Shown: positions 36,076 to 45,493 of the stretch, in pieces | How positions within the stretch are numbered: the first letter of the stretch is position 1 | Layout: every line of letters begins with the position of its first letter | From: Limnobaculum zhutongyuii | GTDB lineage: Bacteria; Pseudomonadota; Gammaproteobacteria; Enterobacterales; Enterobacteriaceae | Direction of reading: 5' to 3' | Length of the DNA: 64,000 bases | Assembly (NCBI RefSeq): GCF_004295645.1 | Contig: NZ_CP034752.1 | Coordinates: forward strand, 1,426,001 to 1,490,000 | Position numbers and translations under genes: made by a program | Notes under the pieces: generated by a model | Told to the model about the DNA's origin: nothing | The model's database searches: none | The model's input: only the letters and a program-made list of their open reading frames with translations

Positions 36076-37962
36076 TTACTGTATGTTGGCTAAATCACCC
36101 ATTTTGATTTTTGCCTGTTGGCGCAGGTTGCTGATCAGAGCATCCAGTACCACACTGCTATCCTGATTAGCCATTTGAGCACTAAATGCTTTTAATGATG
36201 CCGCATCCATCTGACCTGGGTGAACCGCATCCAGTGCAACTAAAACAATGTTGTCATTCTTGTCGCTGGATACGCCGTAGGATGGTTTACCCTCTTTCGG
36301 CAACGGTAGCGCAAATACGCTCTCGGCCAGTTGGGCATCATCAGACATACGGGTAATCACTTTCTTGTCGCCAAACTTAACTTTGGCAGCCTGAAGTGCT
36401 TCATCGCCTTTGTCGGTTTTCAGCGCGGCAACCAGTTGGTCTGCTTGCTCACGCGCCATTTTGATGACGTTCTGACGTTTCAGCAACTCGGTAATATCCG
36501 CAGAGACTTCTTCAAACGGCTGTACGGCTTCCGGACGATGTTCAACAATACGCAGAACAAATGCGCGGTCCCCTTCTACCGTGATCAAATCAGAGTTAGG
36601 GCCCGGAGCACCTTTCACACCAAACAGATCGCCACTGAATATCTCCTGAACCACTTCAGGATAAGCCAGCTCTTTCGGCATGTTGTCGCGAGACAACCAA
36701 CCGCTTTCTACCGCTTTCAAACCCGATGCTTTTTCTGCTGCATCCAGAGACAAATTATTGCTGGTTGCGCCATCCATTATCTTGGTCTGAATATCTTCAA
36801 ACTTGTTATAAGACTTATCCTGTAACAGGTTTTTAGTAATTTCAGCTTTCACTTCTTCCAGAGGTTTCTCTTTTGCAGCCTGAATATCGTTCAGACGAAC
36901 AATCAGATAGCCCATATCAGAGTGAATGACATCCGACAGTTGGCCTTTTTCAGTTAATTTTGCTTTAGCAATATCATCAGGCACAGCAGCGGCTGCTAAC
37001 CAGCCTAATTCACCGCCTTTAGCTCCGGAATCTTTTTCCAGTGATTTCTCTTTGGCTAATGCGGCAAAATCACCGCCATTTTTCAGCTGTGCTAATACAT
37101 CTTTCGCATCACTCTCTTTAGACAGCACGATAATGCTGTAACTGGAGCGCGGTGCCTGAATATATAACGGCTTGTTCTTGGCATAGAAATCGGCAACTTC
37201 CTGATCGCTGACTTTGATATCGTCTGTCAGTTTCGCCGCATCTACTTCAATATATTTAACCCGAGCCATTTCTGGTGCAGTAAAGCGACTCTTATTCTGA
37301 TCGTAGAATGCTTTAACTTGCTCCGCTGTCGGGGTAACTTCAGGCTTGGCTTCCAGCGCTTTCATATCGATACTGGCAACACGAATATCACGCTGTTGTT
37401 GAATCAATGCCACAACAGATTCAGTTTCAGCCGGCAGAGAGAAATTAGTTCCGGCAAATGCCGCTAACAGTTGCTGACTTAGCAATTGCTTACGCGTCAT
37501 TTCTGCATATTGTTCAGGGGCAATCTGGAAACGATTTAATAAGTCACGATACTTACTGTTATCAAACTTACCATCAGTAGCAAATTCAGGAGATGTCTGA
37601 ATAGAAACTTTAACCTGATCGTCACCAATCGCCATACCAATTTTGGCTGCGTATTGGTCAAGTAACAGATCGTTAATCATGCGGTTAAGCACCTGCTGAC
37701 GCATTTGCTTCACGTATGCTTCATTGCCAGCCAGTTGAGAGAACTGTTCGCCAAGCTGTTGTTGTAAACGAGCACGTTCATTCATGACCGACTGCTCAAA
37801 CCGGGCGCGATCAATTTCTTGTCCGTTTACTTCGGCAACGTAAGAGTTTGAACCGCCAACCAGGTAACTACCCACGCCGGTTAAAACAAACGATAGCATA
37901 ATCAAAGCAAGGATAACTTTAAGCACGACACTATTCGAGGCCGCGCGTAGATTGTCCATCAT
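36076..37962 (-). CDS. ppiD: Periplasmic chaperone PpiD
   Basis: 628 residues (E. coli 623) from the ATG at 37962 (MMDNLRAASNSVVLKVILALIMLSFVLTG); an upstream frame of 26 codons is not used in the family. One N-terminal membrane anchor, a SurA-like chaperone region, a parvulin domain near 265-355 (SYSIIVLSKESDAKDVLAQLKNGG, GELGWLAAAAVPDDIA) and a C-terminal lobe. It binds SecYEG and outer-membrane proteins leaving the translocon. Confidence 0.96.
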   Translation of the reverse strand: MMDNLRAASNSVVLKVILALIMLSFVLTGVGSYLVGGSNSYVAEVNGQEIDRARFEQSVMNERARLQQQLGEQFSQLAGNEAYVKQMRQQVLNRMINDLLLDQYAAKIGMAIGDDQVKVSIQTSPEFATDGKFDNSKYRDLLNRFQIAPEQYAEMTRKQLLSQQLLAAFAGTNFSLPAETESVVALIQQQRDIRVASIDMKALEAKPEVTPTAEQVKAFYDQNKSRFTAPEMARVKYIEVDAAKLTDDIKVSDQEVADFYAKNKPLYIQAPRSSYSIIVLSKESDAKDVLAQLKNGGDFAALAKEKSLEKDSGAKGGELGWLAAAAVPDDIAKAKLTEKGQLSDVIHSDMGYLIVRLNDIQAAKEKPLEEVKAEITKNLLQDKSYNKFEDIQTKIMDGATSNNLSLDAAEKASGLKAVESGWLSRDNMPKELAYPEVVQEIFSGDLFGVKGAPGPNSDLITVEGDRAFVLRIVEHRPEAVQPFEEVSADITELLKRQNVIKMAREQADQLVAALKTDKGDEALQAAKVKFGDKKVITRMSDDAQLAESVFALPLPKEGKPSYGVSSDKNDNIVLVALDAVHPGQMDAASLKAFSAQMANQDSSVVLDALISNLRQQAKIKMGDLANIQ

Positions 37963-38121
37963 AGGGTGACAACTCTCCGCTGTAATAGGGCTAAACCATG
38001 AAACATAGATATGGTTGACCGCCATCTGACGATTTACCAACGGGTCTATATGTTTAATGCCAGAATTGCTGCTTATCTGACAGATGGCTATAAGTTTATA
38101 TTAACCTTCAAAAAAAGGCGT

Positions 38122-38148
38122 AAAAAAAGCGCATCATTTGATGCGCCT
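38122..38148 (-). terminator. Terminator after hupB
   Basis: GCGCATCA/TGATGCGC around two bases (38129-38146), followed by seven T on the minus strand. Between hupB and ppiD. Confidence 0.9.
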
Positions 38149-38207
38149 CTATTCTATCAGTTCATTGCCTTAAGGTAATACCTTACATGGCAAAAACCCA
38201 AAAAATC

Positions 38208-38480
38208 TTAGTTAACGGCGTCTTTCAGCGCTTTACCTGCGCGGAATGCCGGAACTTTTGCTGCTGCAATTTTGATTTCTTTGCCAGTTTGTGGGTTACG
38301 GCCAGTACGGGCAGCACGCTCACGAACAACAAATGAACCAAAACCAACCAGAGAAACTTGATCGCCATTTTTCAGCGCGTCAGTTACTGCATCAATGATT
38401 GCGTCTAATGAGCGGCCAGCTGCAGCCTTGGAAATATCTGCTCCCGCAGCAATTTGGTCGATCAGTTGTGATTTGTTCAC
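38208..38480 (-). CDS. hupB: DNA-binding protein HU-beta
   Basis: 90 residues, full length. MNKSQLIDQIAAGADISKAAAGRSLDAIIDAVTDALKNG, then the arm RNPQTGKEIKI with Pro63-like intercalating residue. HU bends and packs DNA; the lon-hupB-ppiD order matches E. coli. Confidence 0.98.
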   Translation of the reverse strand: MNKSQLIDQIAAGADISKAAAGRSLDAIIDAVTDALKNGDQVSLVGFGSFVVRERAARTGRNPQTGKEIKIAAAKVPAFRAGKALKDAVN

Positions 38481-38611
38481 TATAAAATCCCCTTTACGAT
38501 AAATTGTCGTCCCTGATCATCGATAGGGATACGACGCCACTGCTGTTATATCAAGCAAAACAAGCGATAGCAAGTCAGCCTGCGCACTAATTTAACGGTA
38601 CATAAAAAAAG

Positions 38612-38635
38612 TGGCAAGAGAGAAATCCCTTGCCA
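38612..38635 (-). terminator. Terminator after lon
   Basis: TGGCAAG/CTTGCCA around a ten-base loop, followed by seven T on the minus strand (38604-38610). Confidence 0.85.
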
Positions 38636-38667
38636 GCCCTAGTTTTATCAAGAATATTTGCTCTACA

Positions 38668-41055
38668 TCACTTTTTTGATGCTTTTGCCGTCGCCGCTGG
38701 CTTCTTTACCGCCACTGGCGCAGCGCCAAACGGTGGATTCTGTAGCGCAAGCGTCAGCACTTCTTCGATGCGTTCTACCGGATGAATGTCCAGATCGGCA
38801 ATCACGTTTTCAGGAATATCTTCCAGATCGCGTTTATTTTCTGCCGGGATCAGCACAGTCTTAATTCCACCACGGTGAGCAGCCAGTAACTTCTCTTTCA
38901 GGCCACCAATTGGCAGAACCTGACCGCGCAATGTAATCTCACCGGTCATGGCAACATCTGCACGCACCGGATTCCCGGTTAAGCAAGAAACCAACGCAGT
39001 ACACATAGCGGTACCGGCGCTTGGGCCATCTTTTGGTGTAGCGCCTTCCGGTACGTGAACGTGGATATCACGTTTTTCGTAAAAATCACCGTTAATACCC
39101 AGTTTCTCGGCACGAGCACGTACTACCGTAAGCGCAGCCTGAATAGACTCTTGCATAACTTCACCTAATGAACCGGTGTAAGTCAGCTTACCTTTACCCG
39201 GAACGCAGGCAGTTTCAATCGTCAGTAAGTCACCGCCTACTTCGGTCCATGCCAGTCCGGTTACCTGACCTACGCGGTTTTCATTATCCGCACGACCATA
39301 GTCAAAACGCTGAACGCCCAGAAACTCTTTCAGATTATCCGCATTCACCGTAATGTGTTTCACGCTCTTATTCATCAGCAAGGTTTTAACTGCCTTACGA
39401 CAAACTTTAGAGATTTCACGCTCTAAGCTACGAACGCCAGCCTCACGGGTGTAATAGCGAATCATCGAAACAATCGCTGAATCATCTAGCGTTAACTCAC
39501 CTTTCTTCAGCGCATTACGCTCAAGCTGTTTCGGTAACAGATGCTGTTTAGCGATATTTAACTTTTCATCTTCGGTATAACCCGACAGACGAATCACTTC
39601 CATACGGTCCAACAGTGGCGCAGGAATGTTCATGGAGTTAGATGTCGCAACAAACATAACGTCAGACAGATCATAATCCACTTCCAGATAGTGATCGTTA
39701 AACGCCACGTTTTGCTCCGGATCCAGAACCTCTAACAGCGCTGAAGCCGGGTCGCCGCGCATGTCGGAAGACATCTTGTCGATCTCGTCCAACAGGAACA
39801 GCGGGTTTTTCACCCCAACCTTGGCCATTTTTTGAATCAGTTTGCCCGGCATTGAACCAATATAGGTACGACGGTGGCCACGAATCTCAGCCTCATCACG
39901 CACGCCACCCAGTGCCATACGCACATATTTACGCCCTGTCGCATTGGCGATGGACTGGCCCAGTGAGGTTTTACCCACGCCCGGTGGTCCAACTAAGCAA
40001 AGGATTGGCCCTTTAATTTTGCTGACCCGGCTCTGAACCGCTAAATACTCAAGGATACGATCTTTCACCCGATCAAGACCGTAGTGATCGGTATCCAGAA
40101 TCTCTTGCGCTTTGTTCAGATCTTTTTTCACTTTGCTGCGGGAATTCCATGGAACCTGAAGCATCCACTCGATATAACCGCGTACCACCGTGGCTTCAGC
40201 AGACATCGGAGACATCATCTTCAGCTTCTGCAATTCAGCTTCGGTTTTCTCTCGCGCATCTTTTGGCATTTTCGCTGCTTCAATTTTGCGCTTAAGCGTT
40301 TCTATCTCATCTGGCGCATCGTCCATTTCGCCCAGCTCTTTCTGAATGGCTTTCATTTGCTCATTCAGATAGTACTCACGCTGGCTTTTTTCCATCTGCT
40401 TTTTAACGCGATTACGGATACGTTTCTCAACCTGTAACAGGTCGATTTCAGACTCCATCATCGCCATCAGGAATTCCAGACGTTCACCAACATCCACCAT
40501 TTCCAGCACGGTTTGCTTGTCACTCAGCTTCAGAGACATATGTGCAGCGATGGTATCCGCCAGACGAGCAGGATCTTCGATTCCGTTCAGAGAAGTCAGT
40601 ACTTCCGGTGGAATCTTTTTGTTTAACTTAATGTAACCATCAAACTGATTGATAGCGGTGCGGATAAGAACTTCCTGCTCCTGCTCATCAATACTGGCAC
40701 TCGGCATATATTCTGCCTGTGCAGAGAAATGCTCACCGTTATCGGCCAGCATAGTAATACGAGCACGCTGTAATCCCTCGACCAGTACTTTTACTGTACC
40801 GTCAGGCAGTTTCAGCATTTGTAAAATAGAGGCAACGGTTCCCACCGAAAACAGATCGTTAACACCAGGATCATCCATGGTGGCGTCTTTCTGCGCGACC
40901 ATCAGAACCTTTTTATCCTGATCCATCGCCGCCTCAAGGCAACGAATAGACTTCTCCCTTCCAACAAACAGTGGAATAACCATGTGTGGATAAACCACTA
41001 CGTCTCTTAAGGGCAGCGCAGGGATTTCAATGCGTTCGGAACGCTCAGCATTCAT
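38668..41055 (-). CDS. lon: ATP-dependent protease Lon
   Basis: 795 residues from ATG 41055 (MNAERSERIEIPALPLRDVVVYPHMVIPLF), after AGAGAGAGCT; the frame opens ten codons earlier. N-terminal substrate domain, AAA+ domain with Walker A GPPGVGKT near 356 and sensor SNSMNIP, then the protease domain with the Ser-Lys dyad in PKDGPSAGTAM near 679. The C-terminal tail (FGAAPVAVKKPAATAKASKK) is about ten residues longer than in E. coli. It degrades damaged and regulatory proteins. Confidence 0.97.
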   Translation of the reverse strand: MNAERSERIEIPALPLRDVVVYPHMVIPLFVGREKSIRCLEAAMDQDKKVLMVAQKDATMDDPGVNDLFSVGTVASILQMLKLPDGTVKVLVEGLQRARITMLADNGEHFSAQAEYMPSASIDEQEQEVLIRTAINQFDGYIKLNKKIPPEVLTSLNGIEDPARLADTIAAHMSLKLSDKQTVLEMVDVGERLEFLMAMMESEIDLLQVEKRIRNRVKKQMEKSQREYYLNEQMKAIQKELGEMDDAPDEIETLKRKIEAAKMPKDAREKTEAELQKLKMMSPMSAEATVVRGYIEWMLQVPWNSRSKVKKDLNKAQEILDTDHYGLDRVKDRILEYLAVQSRVSKIKGPILCLVGPPGVGKTSLGQSIANATGRKYVRMALGGVRDEAEIRGHRRTYIGSMPGKLIQKMAKVGVKNPLFLLDEIDKMSSDMRGDPASALLEVLDPEQNVAFNDHYLEVDYDLSDVMFVATSNSMNIPAPLLDRMEVIRLSGYTEDEKLNIAKQHLLPKQLERNALKKGELTLDDSAIVSMIRYYTREAGVRSLEREISKVCRKAVKTLLMNKSVKHITVNADNLKEFLGVQRFDYGRADNENRVGQVTGLAWTEVGGDLLTIETACVPGKGKLTYTGSLGEVMQESIQAALTVVRARAEKLGINGDFYEKRDIHVHVPEGATPKDGPSAGTAMCTALVSCLTGNPVRADVAMTGEITLRGQVLPIGGLKEKLLAAHRGGIKTVLIPAENKRDLEDIPENVIADLDIHPVERIEEVLTLALQNPPFGAAPVAVKKPAATAKASKK

Positions 41056-41140
41056 AGAGCTCTCTCTTTGTTCGTTTTCCGCCAACTGAAAACATTAACG
41101 GAAATGGGGGGATACGTTATTAACGTAGTACATGAAAGAG

Positions 41141-41169
41141 TATATGGGGACTATTCAATTACATTCAAC
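41141..41169 (-). promoter_or_regulatory. Heat-shock (sigma-32) promoter of lon
   Basis: On the minus strand GTTGAATG (-35) and CCCCATATA (-10), about 12-13 bases apart, as in the E. coli lon heat-shock promoter that I recall, including the flanking TACT. About 85 bases before the lon start. Confidence 0.85.
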
Positions 41170-41182
41170 GGTAGATAAAGAT

Positions 41183-41217
41183 AAAAAAACAGGAGGATAT
41201 TATCCCCCTGCTTTTTT
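41183..41217. terminator. Bidirectional terminator between clpX and lon
   Basis: CAGGAGGATA/TATCCCCCTG stem with one mismatch, with seven A on the left and seven T on the right. It lets clpX end before the lon promoter. Confidence 0.85.
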
Positions 41218-41277
41218 TGCTGCTTACAACGCCATTTTCAATCTTATTTTATTGATCACTGGCGGTGGTTTTATCGG

Positions 41278-42549
41278 TTACTCACCTGACGCCTGAGCTT
41301 CAGCCTGGCTGTAGATCAGGAGTGGATCGGTATTATTTTCAATAACCGAAGCATCAATCACCACTTTATCAACGTTTTCCATGGAAGGAATATCGTACAT
41401 GGTGTTAAGCAATGCCGCTTCCACAATTGAACGCAGACCACGAGCACCGGTTTTGCGTGACATGGCTTTTTTAGCAATAGCTTCCAGCGCTTCATCACGG
41501 AATTCCAGCTCAACGTTCTCAAGGTGGAATAACGCCTGATACTGCTTGGTTAACGCATTTTTAGGCTCTTTCAGAATCTGAATCAGCGCTTGCTCATCCA
41601 GCTCACCTAGCGTAGCCACTACCGGCAGACGACCGATAAACTCAGGAATCAAACCGTATTTGATCAAATCGCCCGGTTCAACCTGTTTAAACAGTTCGCC
41701 TTCAGTTGCTTTATCAGACGCTTTTTTCACCGTTGCACCAAAGCCAATACCGGTGCCGGTTTCAATACGCATGCCGATAACTTTATCCAGCCCGGCAAAT
41801 GCACCGCCGCAGATAAACAGAATCTTAGAGGTATCTACCTGTAAGAACTCTTGCTGTGGATGCTTACGTCCACCCTGTGGAGGAACAGCCGCAATGGTAC
41901 CTTCAATCAGTTTCAACAGCGCTTGCTGTACGCCTTCACCGGAAACATCACGGGTAATAGACGGGTTGTCTGATTTACGGGAAATCTTATCGATTTCATC
42001 GATATAAACGATACCACGTTGAGCTTTCTCAACATCGTAATCACATTTTTGCAGCAGCTTTTGAATGATGTTTTCAACATCTTCACCCACATAGCCCGCT
42101 TCCGTTAATGTGGTTGCATCCGCCATGGTGAATGGCACATCCAGAAAACGTGCCAGCGTTTCCGCCAGTAATGTTTTACCGCTGCCCGTTGGGCCAATCA
42201 GCAAAATATTACTTTTACCTAATTCAACTTCCTGGCTGCTATCGCTATTGCGTAAACGCTTATAGTGATTGTAAACCGCAACTGCCAGAACCTTTTTAGC
42301 CTGCTCTTGCCCAATCACATAATCGTCAAGATGCTGACGAATTTCGTGTGGTGTAGGCAGTGCATTGCGCTCTCTGTGTGGGATTAATTCTTTAATCTCT
42401 TCGCGAATAATATCGTTACATAAGTCGACACATTCATCGCAGATATACACTGACGGACCAGCGATTAACTTGCGAACTTCGTGCTGGCTTTTACCACAGA
42501 AGGTGCAGTACAGCAGCTTTCCTGAACCGTCTTTGCCCTTATCTGTCAT
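41278..42549 (-). CDS. clpX: ATP-dependent Clp protease ATP-binding subunit ClpX
   Basis: 423 residues (E. coli 424). Zinc finger C15, C18, C37, C40. Walker A LLIGPTGSGKT near 116-126, Walker B IVYIDEIDKI, pore loop YVGEDV, and arginine-containing MSRKTGARGLRSI near 365. It unfolds substrates and feeds ClpP. Confidence 0.98.
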   Translation of the reverse strand: MTDKGKDGSGKLLYCTFCGKSQHEVRKLIAGPSVYICDECVDLCNDIIREEIKELIPHRERNALPTPHEIRQHLDDYVIGQEQAKKVLAVAVYNHYKRLRNSDSSQEVELGKSNILLIGPTGSGKTLLAETLARFLDVPFTMADATTLTEAGYVGEDVENIIQKLLQKCDYDVEKAQRGIVYIDEIDKISRKSDNPSITRDVSGEGVQQALLKLIEGTIAAVPPQGGRKHPQQEFLQVDTSKILFICGGAFAGLDKVIGMRIETGTGIGFGATVKKASDKATEGELFKQVEPGDLIKYGLIPEFIGRLPVVATLGELDEQALIQILKEPKNALTKQYQALFHLENVELEFRDEALEAIAKKAMSRKTGARGLRSIVEAALLNTMYDIPSMENVDKVVIDASVIENNTDPLLIYSQAEAQASGE

Positions 42550-42688
42550 CAGTAAACCTCATAAATTTAAACTTTCTTGGTGCATCCTGCTTCACTTTCC
42601 CTGACGCATGCCGGTATTCGGCAGCTATTGCCGCCTACCTGTTTGTATAAGTGTAGGCGCTAAATAGACTCAATGTCAGGGATAATGA

Positions 42689-43336
42689 TTATACCCTTGA
42701 GGTAACGATCTCATCGATCAAACCGTATTCTAACGCTTCCTGAGCGGACAGGAATCTGTCACGATCGGTATCACGTTCGATATCTTCAAGTGGCTTTCCG
42801 CTATGATGGGACATCAGCTGATTCATTTTAGCTTTGATCTTCAGGATCTCTTCTGCGTGAATCTGAATGTCTGAAGCCTGCCCTCTGTAGCCACCTAACG
42901 GTTGGTGAATCATCACGCGAGCATTTGGTAAACATAAACGTTTGCCTGCTGCGCCAGCCGTCAACAGGAATGCACCCATTGAACAAGCCTGACCTAAACA
43001 CATGGTGCTAACATCCGGCTTAATAAACTGCATGGTGTCATAAATAGACATACCAGAAGTAATTACGCCACCCGGTGAGTTGATATACATGAAAATATCT
43101 TTTTCCGGGTTTTCAGCTTCCAGAAACAGTAACTGAGCCACAATCAGATTAGCCATATGGTCTTCAATCTGACCGTTAAGGAAAACAATACGCTCCTTTA
43201 ACAGACGAGAGAAAATATCGTAAGAACGCTCTCCCCGGGAAGTCTGCTCAACCACCATTGGTACTAACGCCATGTGAGGTGCCATAGGCTGTTCCATATC
43301 TGATGAAAAATTATCTAACTTGCCACTGTAGGACAT
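42689..43336 (-). CDS. clpP: ATP-dependent Clp protease proteolytic subunit ClpP
   Basis: 215 residues. Catalytic S119 in GQACSMGAF and H144 in ARVMIHQPLGG; Asp lies in the DIERDTDRDRF region. The eight extra residues are in the N-terminal propeptide (SSDMEQPMAPH), so E. coli S111/H136 become S119/H144. Followed by clpX after 139 bases. Confidence 0.98.
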   Translation of the reverse strand: MSYSGKLDNFSSDMEQPMAPHMALVPMVVEQTSRGERSYDIFSRLLKERIVFLNGQIEDHMANLIVAQLLFLEAENPEKDIFMYINSPGGVITSGMSIYDTMQFIKPDVSTMCLGQACSMGAFLLTAGAAGKRLCLPNARVMIHQPLGGYRGQASDIQIHAEEILKIKAKMNQLMSHHSGKPLEDIERDTDRDRFLSAQEALEYGLIDEIVTSRV

Positions 43337-43352
43337 TGGGGTCTCCTGATAG

Positions 43353-43385
43353 AAAAATGGCCCGGAAACAGAGCCTCCGAGCCAT
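43353..43385 (-). terminator. Terminator after tig, in the clpP leader
   Basis: ATGGCTCGGA pairs with TCCGGGCCAT, one wobble pair, followed by TTTTT on the minus strand. It lies 17 bases before the clpP start, so part of the tig transcription can continue into clpP. Confidence 0.75.
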
Positions 43386-43438
43386 ATTTGCAGAAGAATA
43401 GCGACTAAGTCAACTTTCTGTCTGCTCTCAAAGCATTA

Positions 43439-44743
43439 TCATGCAGCTGGAGTCTGATTCATTAGCTCGCTGAATGACATGGCTTTCTCAGTTACTTTAG
43501 CGTTAGCCAGCAGTGTTTCTACTGCTTCTTCTTCCATAGCAACGTTGCGCATGTTGTTCATCAGTTCGCTGTTCTTATTATAGAACTCAATTACTTCTTG
43601 TGGATCTTCATACGCAGAAGCCATTTCTTCAATCAGTGCATTAACGCGAGTCTGGTCAGCTTTCAGTTCATTCTTACGAATCACTTCACCTAACAGTAAA
43701 CCCACGACAACGCGACGTTTAGCTTGCTCTTCGAACAGTTCGCGAGGTAATTCCATTGCTTGCTGTTGGTTGCCACCAAAACGTTGTGCAGCCTGTTGAC
43801 GCAGTACGTCGATTTCACCATCAACCAGTGAAGCAGGAACATCAACTTCATTAGTTTTGATCAGACCGTCGATAACCTGAGTCTTAACGCGGTTACGGAT
43901 AGCGCCTTTCAGCTCACGTTCCATATTCTTACGAACTTCCGCTTTTAAGCCGTCCAGCGTACCGTCAGCAACGCCAAAGCGAGAAATAAACTCTGGGGTA
44001 AATTCTGGCAGTTCACGTTCTTCCACTTTCTTCAGAACGATAGCAAACTTAGCCGCTTTACCTTTCAGGTTTTCTGCATGGTAGTCGTCAGGGAAGTTAA
44101 CGTCGATAGTAAACTCTTCACCTTTCTTATGACCCACGATGCCTTCTTCAAAGCCTGGGATCATACGGCCCTGGCCCATGGCCAGAACGAAATCAGATGC
44201 TTTACCACCTTCGAACTCTTCACCGTCAATAGAACCGGTGAAATCAACCGTTACGCGATCTTCAGCTTTAGCCTGGTCGTCAATCTCTTTCCAGGTAGCT
44301 TGCTGCTTGCGTAAAGTATCCAGCATAGTCTCAACGTCAGCGTCGCCCACGTTAACCACTGGTTTTTCAACTTCGATGGTGTTTAAATCTTTCAGTTCTA
44401 CTTCCGGATATACTTCAAACTCTACTGCATAGTTGAAGTCTTCACCCAGCTTGTATTCGCCCGGTACATATTTCGGTGCGCCAGCCGGATTGATTTTTTC
44501 TTTGATGATGGCATCAATGAAATGACGCTGCATCAGTTCACCCAGCACGTCCTGGCGCGCAGAAGCACCATAACGCTGAGCGATAATGTTCATTGGTACT
44601 TTTCCTTTACGGAAGCCGTCGATACGTACTTTCTTGGCAATATCTACCAGCTCTTTTTTTACTGCTTCTTCAATCACGTCAGCCGCAACAGCGATTGATA
44701 GACGGCGCCCTAGGCCTTGAGTTGTTTCAACGGAAACTTGCAT
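43439..44743 (-). CDS. tig: Trigger factor
   Basis: 434 residues. Ribosome-binding signature GFRKGKVPMNIIAQRYG at 43-59, FKBP-type PPIase domain near 150-245 (DRVTVDFTGSIDGEEFEGGKASDF, IPGFEEGIVGHKKGEEF), and a helical C-terminal arm. It is the first chaperone to meet nascent chains. The promoter at 44912-44940 serves it, and tig-clpP-clpX-lon order is as in E. coli. Confidence 0.98.
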   Translation of the reverse strand: MQVSVETTQGLGRRLSIAVAADVIEEAVKKELVDIAKKVRIDGFRKGKVPMNIIAQRYGASARQDVLGELMQRHFIDAIIKEKINPAGAPKYVPGEYKLGEDFNYAVEFEVYPEVELKDLNTIEVEKPVVNVGDADVETMLDTLRKQQATWKEIDDQAKAEDRVTVDFTGSIDGEEFEGGKASDFVLAMGQGRMIPGFEEGIVGHKKGEEFTIDVNFPDDYHAENLKGKAAKFAIVLKKVEERELPEFTPEFISRFGVADGTLDGLKAEVRKNMERELKGAIRNRVKTQVIDGLIKTNEVDVPASLVDGEIDVLRQQAAQRFGGNQQQAMELPRELFEEQAKRRVVVGLLLGEVIRKNELKADQTRVNALIEEMASAYEDPQEVIEFYNKNSELMNNMRNVAMEEEAVETLLANAKVTEKAMSFSELMNQTPAA

Positions 44744-45055
44744 CTTGTTACCTCAAAAAATCACAGTGCTCGGTCAACTCCAGAAGCGATTTTCAATCTT
44801 GCACCAGGCAAATTTGAAAACGTTTCTTAAGACCGGGACGGCCGCGCTTACGGTACCCTATCCCTTATTGTCGGAAGCATCCCGAATAAAGTCCGGAAAA
44901 TTAGACGCAGCATTATAGCCGCGCATTGATGATGAGTCGAGAAAAGAGAGGGAGTTAGTACCAGATAAATCGTGATTCAGTTCCCGAAACTTTACCCAAC
45001 TGATGGTTATTACCCTATTTTTATGGATATCAGACCCGATTTTCATCCTGATTCA
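44744..45055. other. Intergenic region bolA-tig with tig leader
   Basis: 312 bases with the tig promoter near 44912-44940 and a GC-rich leader (CGGGACGGCCGCG near 44834) after it. The part beyond 44941 next to bolA is AT-rich with no clear hairpin, so I see no terminator for bolA there. No ORF is credible. Confidence 0.5.
44912..44940 (-). promoter_or_regulatory. Promoter of tig
   Basis: On the minus strand TCGACT (-35), 17-base spacer, TATAAT (-10). About 170 bases before the tig ATG. Confidence 0.7.
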
Positions 45056-45370
45056 TCACGATGAAAAACGACTACCGCCACGACATTCGGGTGAATCTGG
45101 CACGGAATCCTGCTGTTTTTGCCATTCGTCAGGCGTATAGGTATGTAAAGCCAGCGCATGAATCGGCTGTTGCATCTCTTGTTCTAACAGCTGATAAATC
45201 ATACGGTGACGAGCCAACAGACGCTGACCAGCAAAGCTATCAGAAACAATCACCACTTTAAAATGGCTCTCTGAACCCGCAGGCACATTATGTTGATAAC
45301 TTTCATTGACCACTTCAATAAACAGCGGCTTCAATACGGCTAATTTTTGTTTAATAACTTCTTGTATCAT
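45056..45370 (-). CDS. bolA: Morphogene/transcription protein BolA
   Basis: 104 residues from ATG 45370 (MIQEVIKQKLAVLKPLFIEVVNESYQHNVPAGSESHF); a longer frame to 45460 is not supported by the family. Contains the conserved HNVPAGSESHFKVV, RHRMIYQLL and HALALHTYTPDEW. BolA works with monothiol glutaredoxin and as a stress regulator of cell shape. Confidence 0.95.
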   Translation of the reverse strand: MIQEVIKQKLAVLKPLFIEVVNESYQHNVPAGSESHFKVVIVSDSFAGQRLLARHRMIYQLLEQEMQQPIHALALHTYTPDEWQKQQDSVPDSPECRGGSRFSS

Positions 45371-45493
45371 CTGGTCATCCAACTTATCTCTTGTTGATTT
45401 ATAGCTGTTTTTGAGTTTTGCCTTTTTATCATCAGTGCAATTAAAGTACATCATTAGCAATTTTGCCTGTCATACGCTGTACTTTCTCTGATT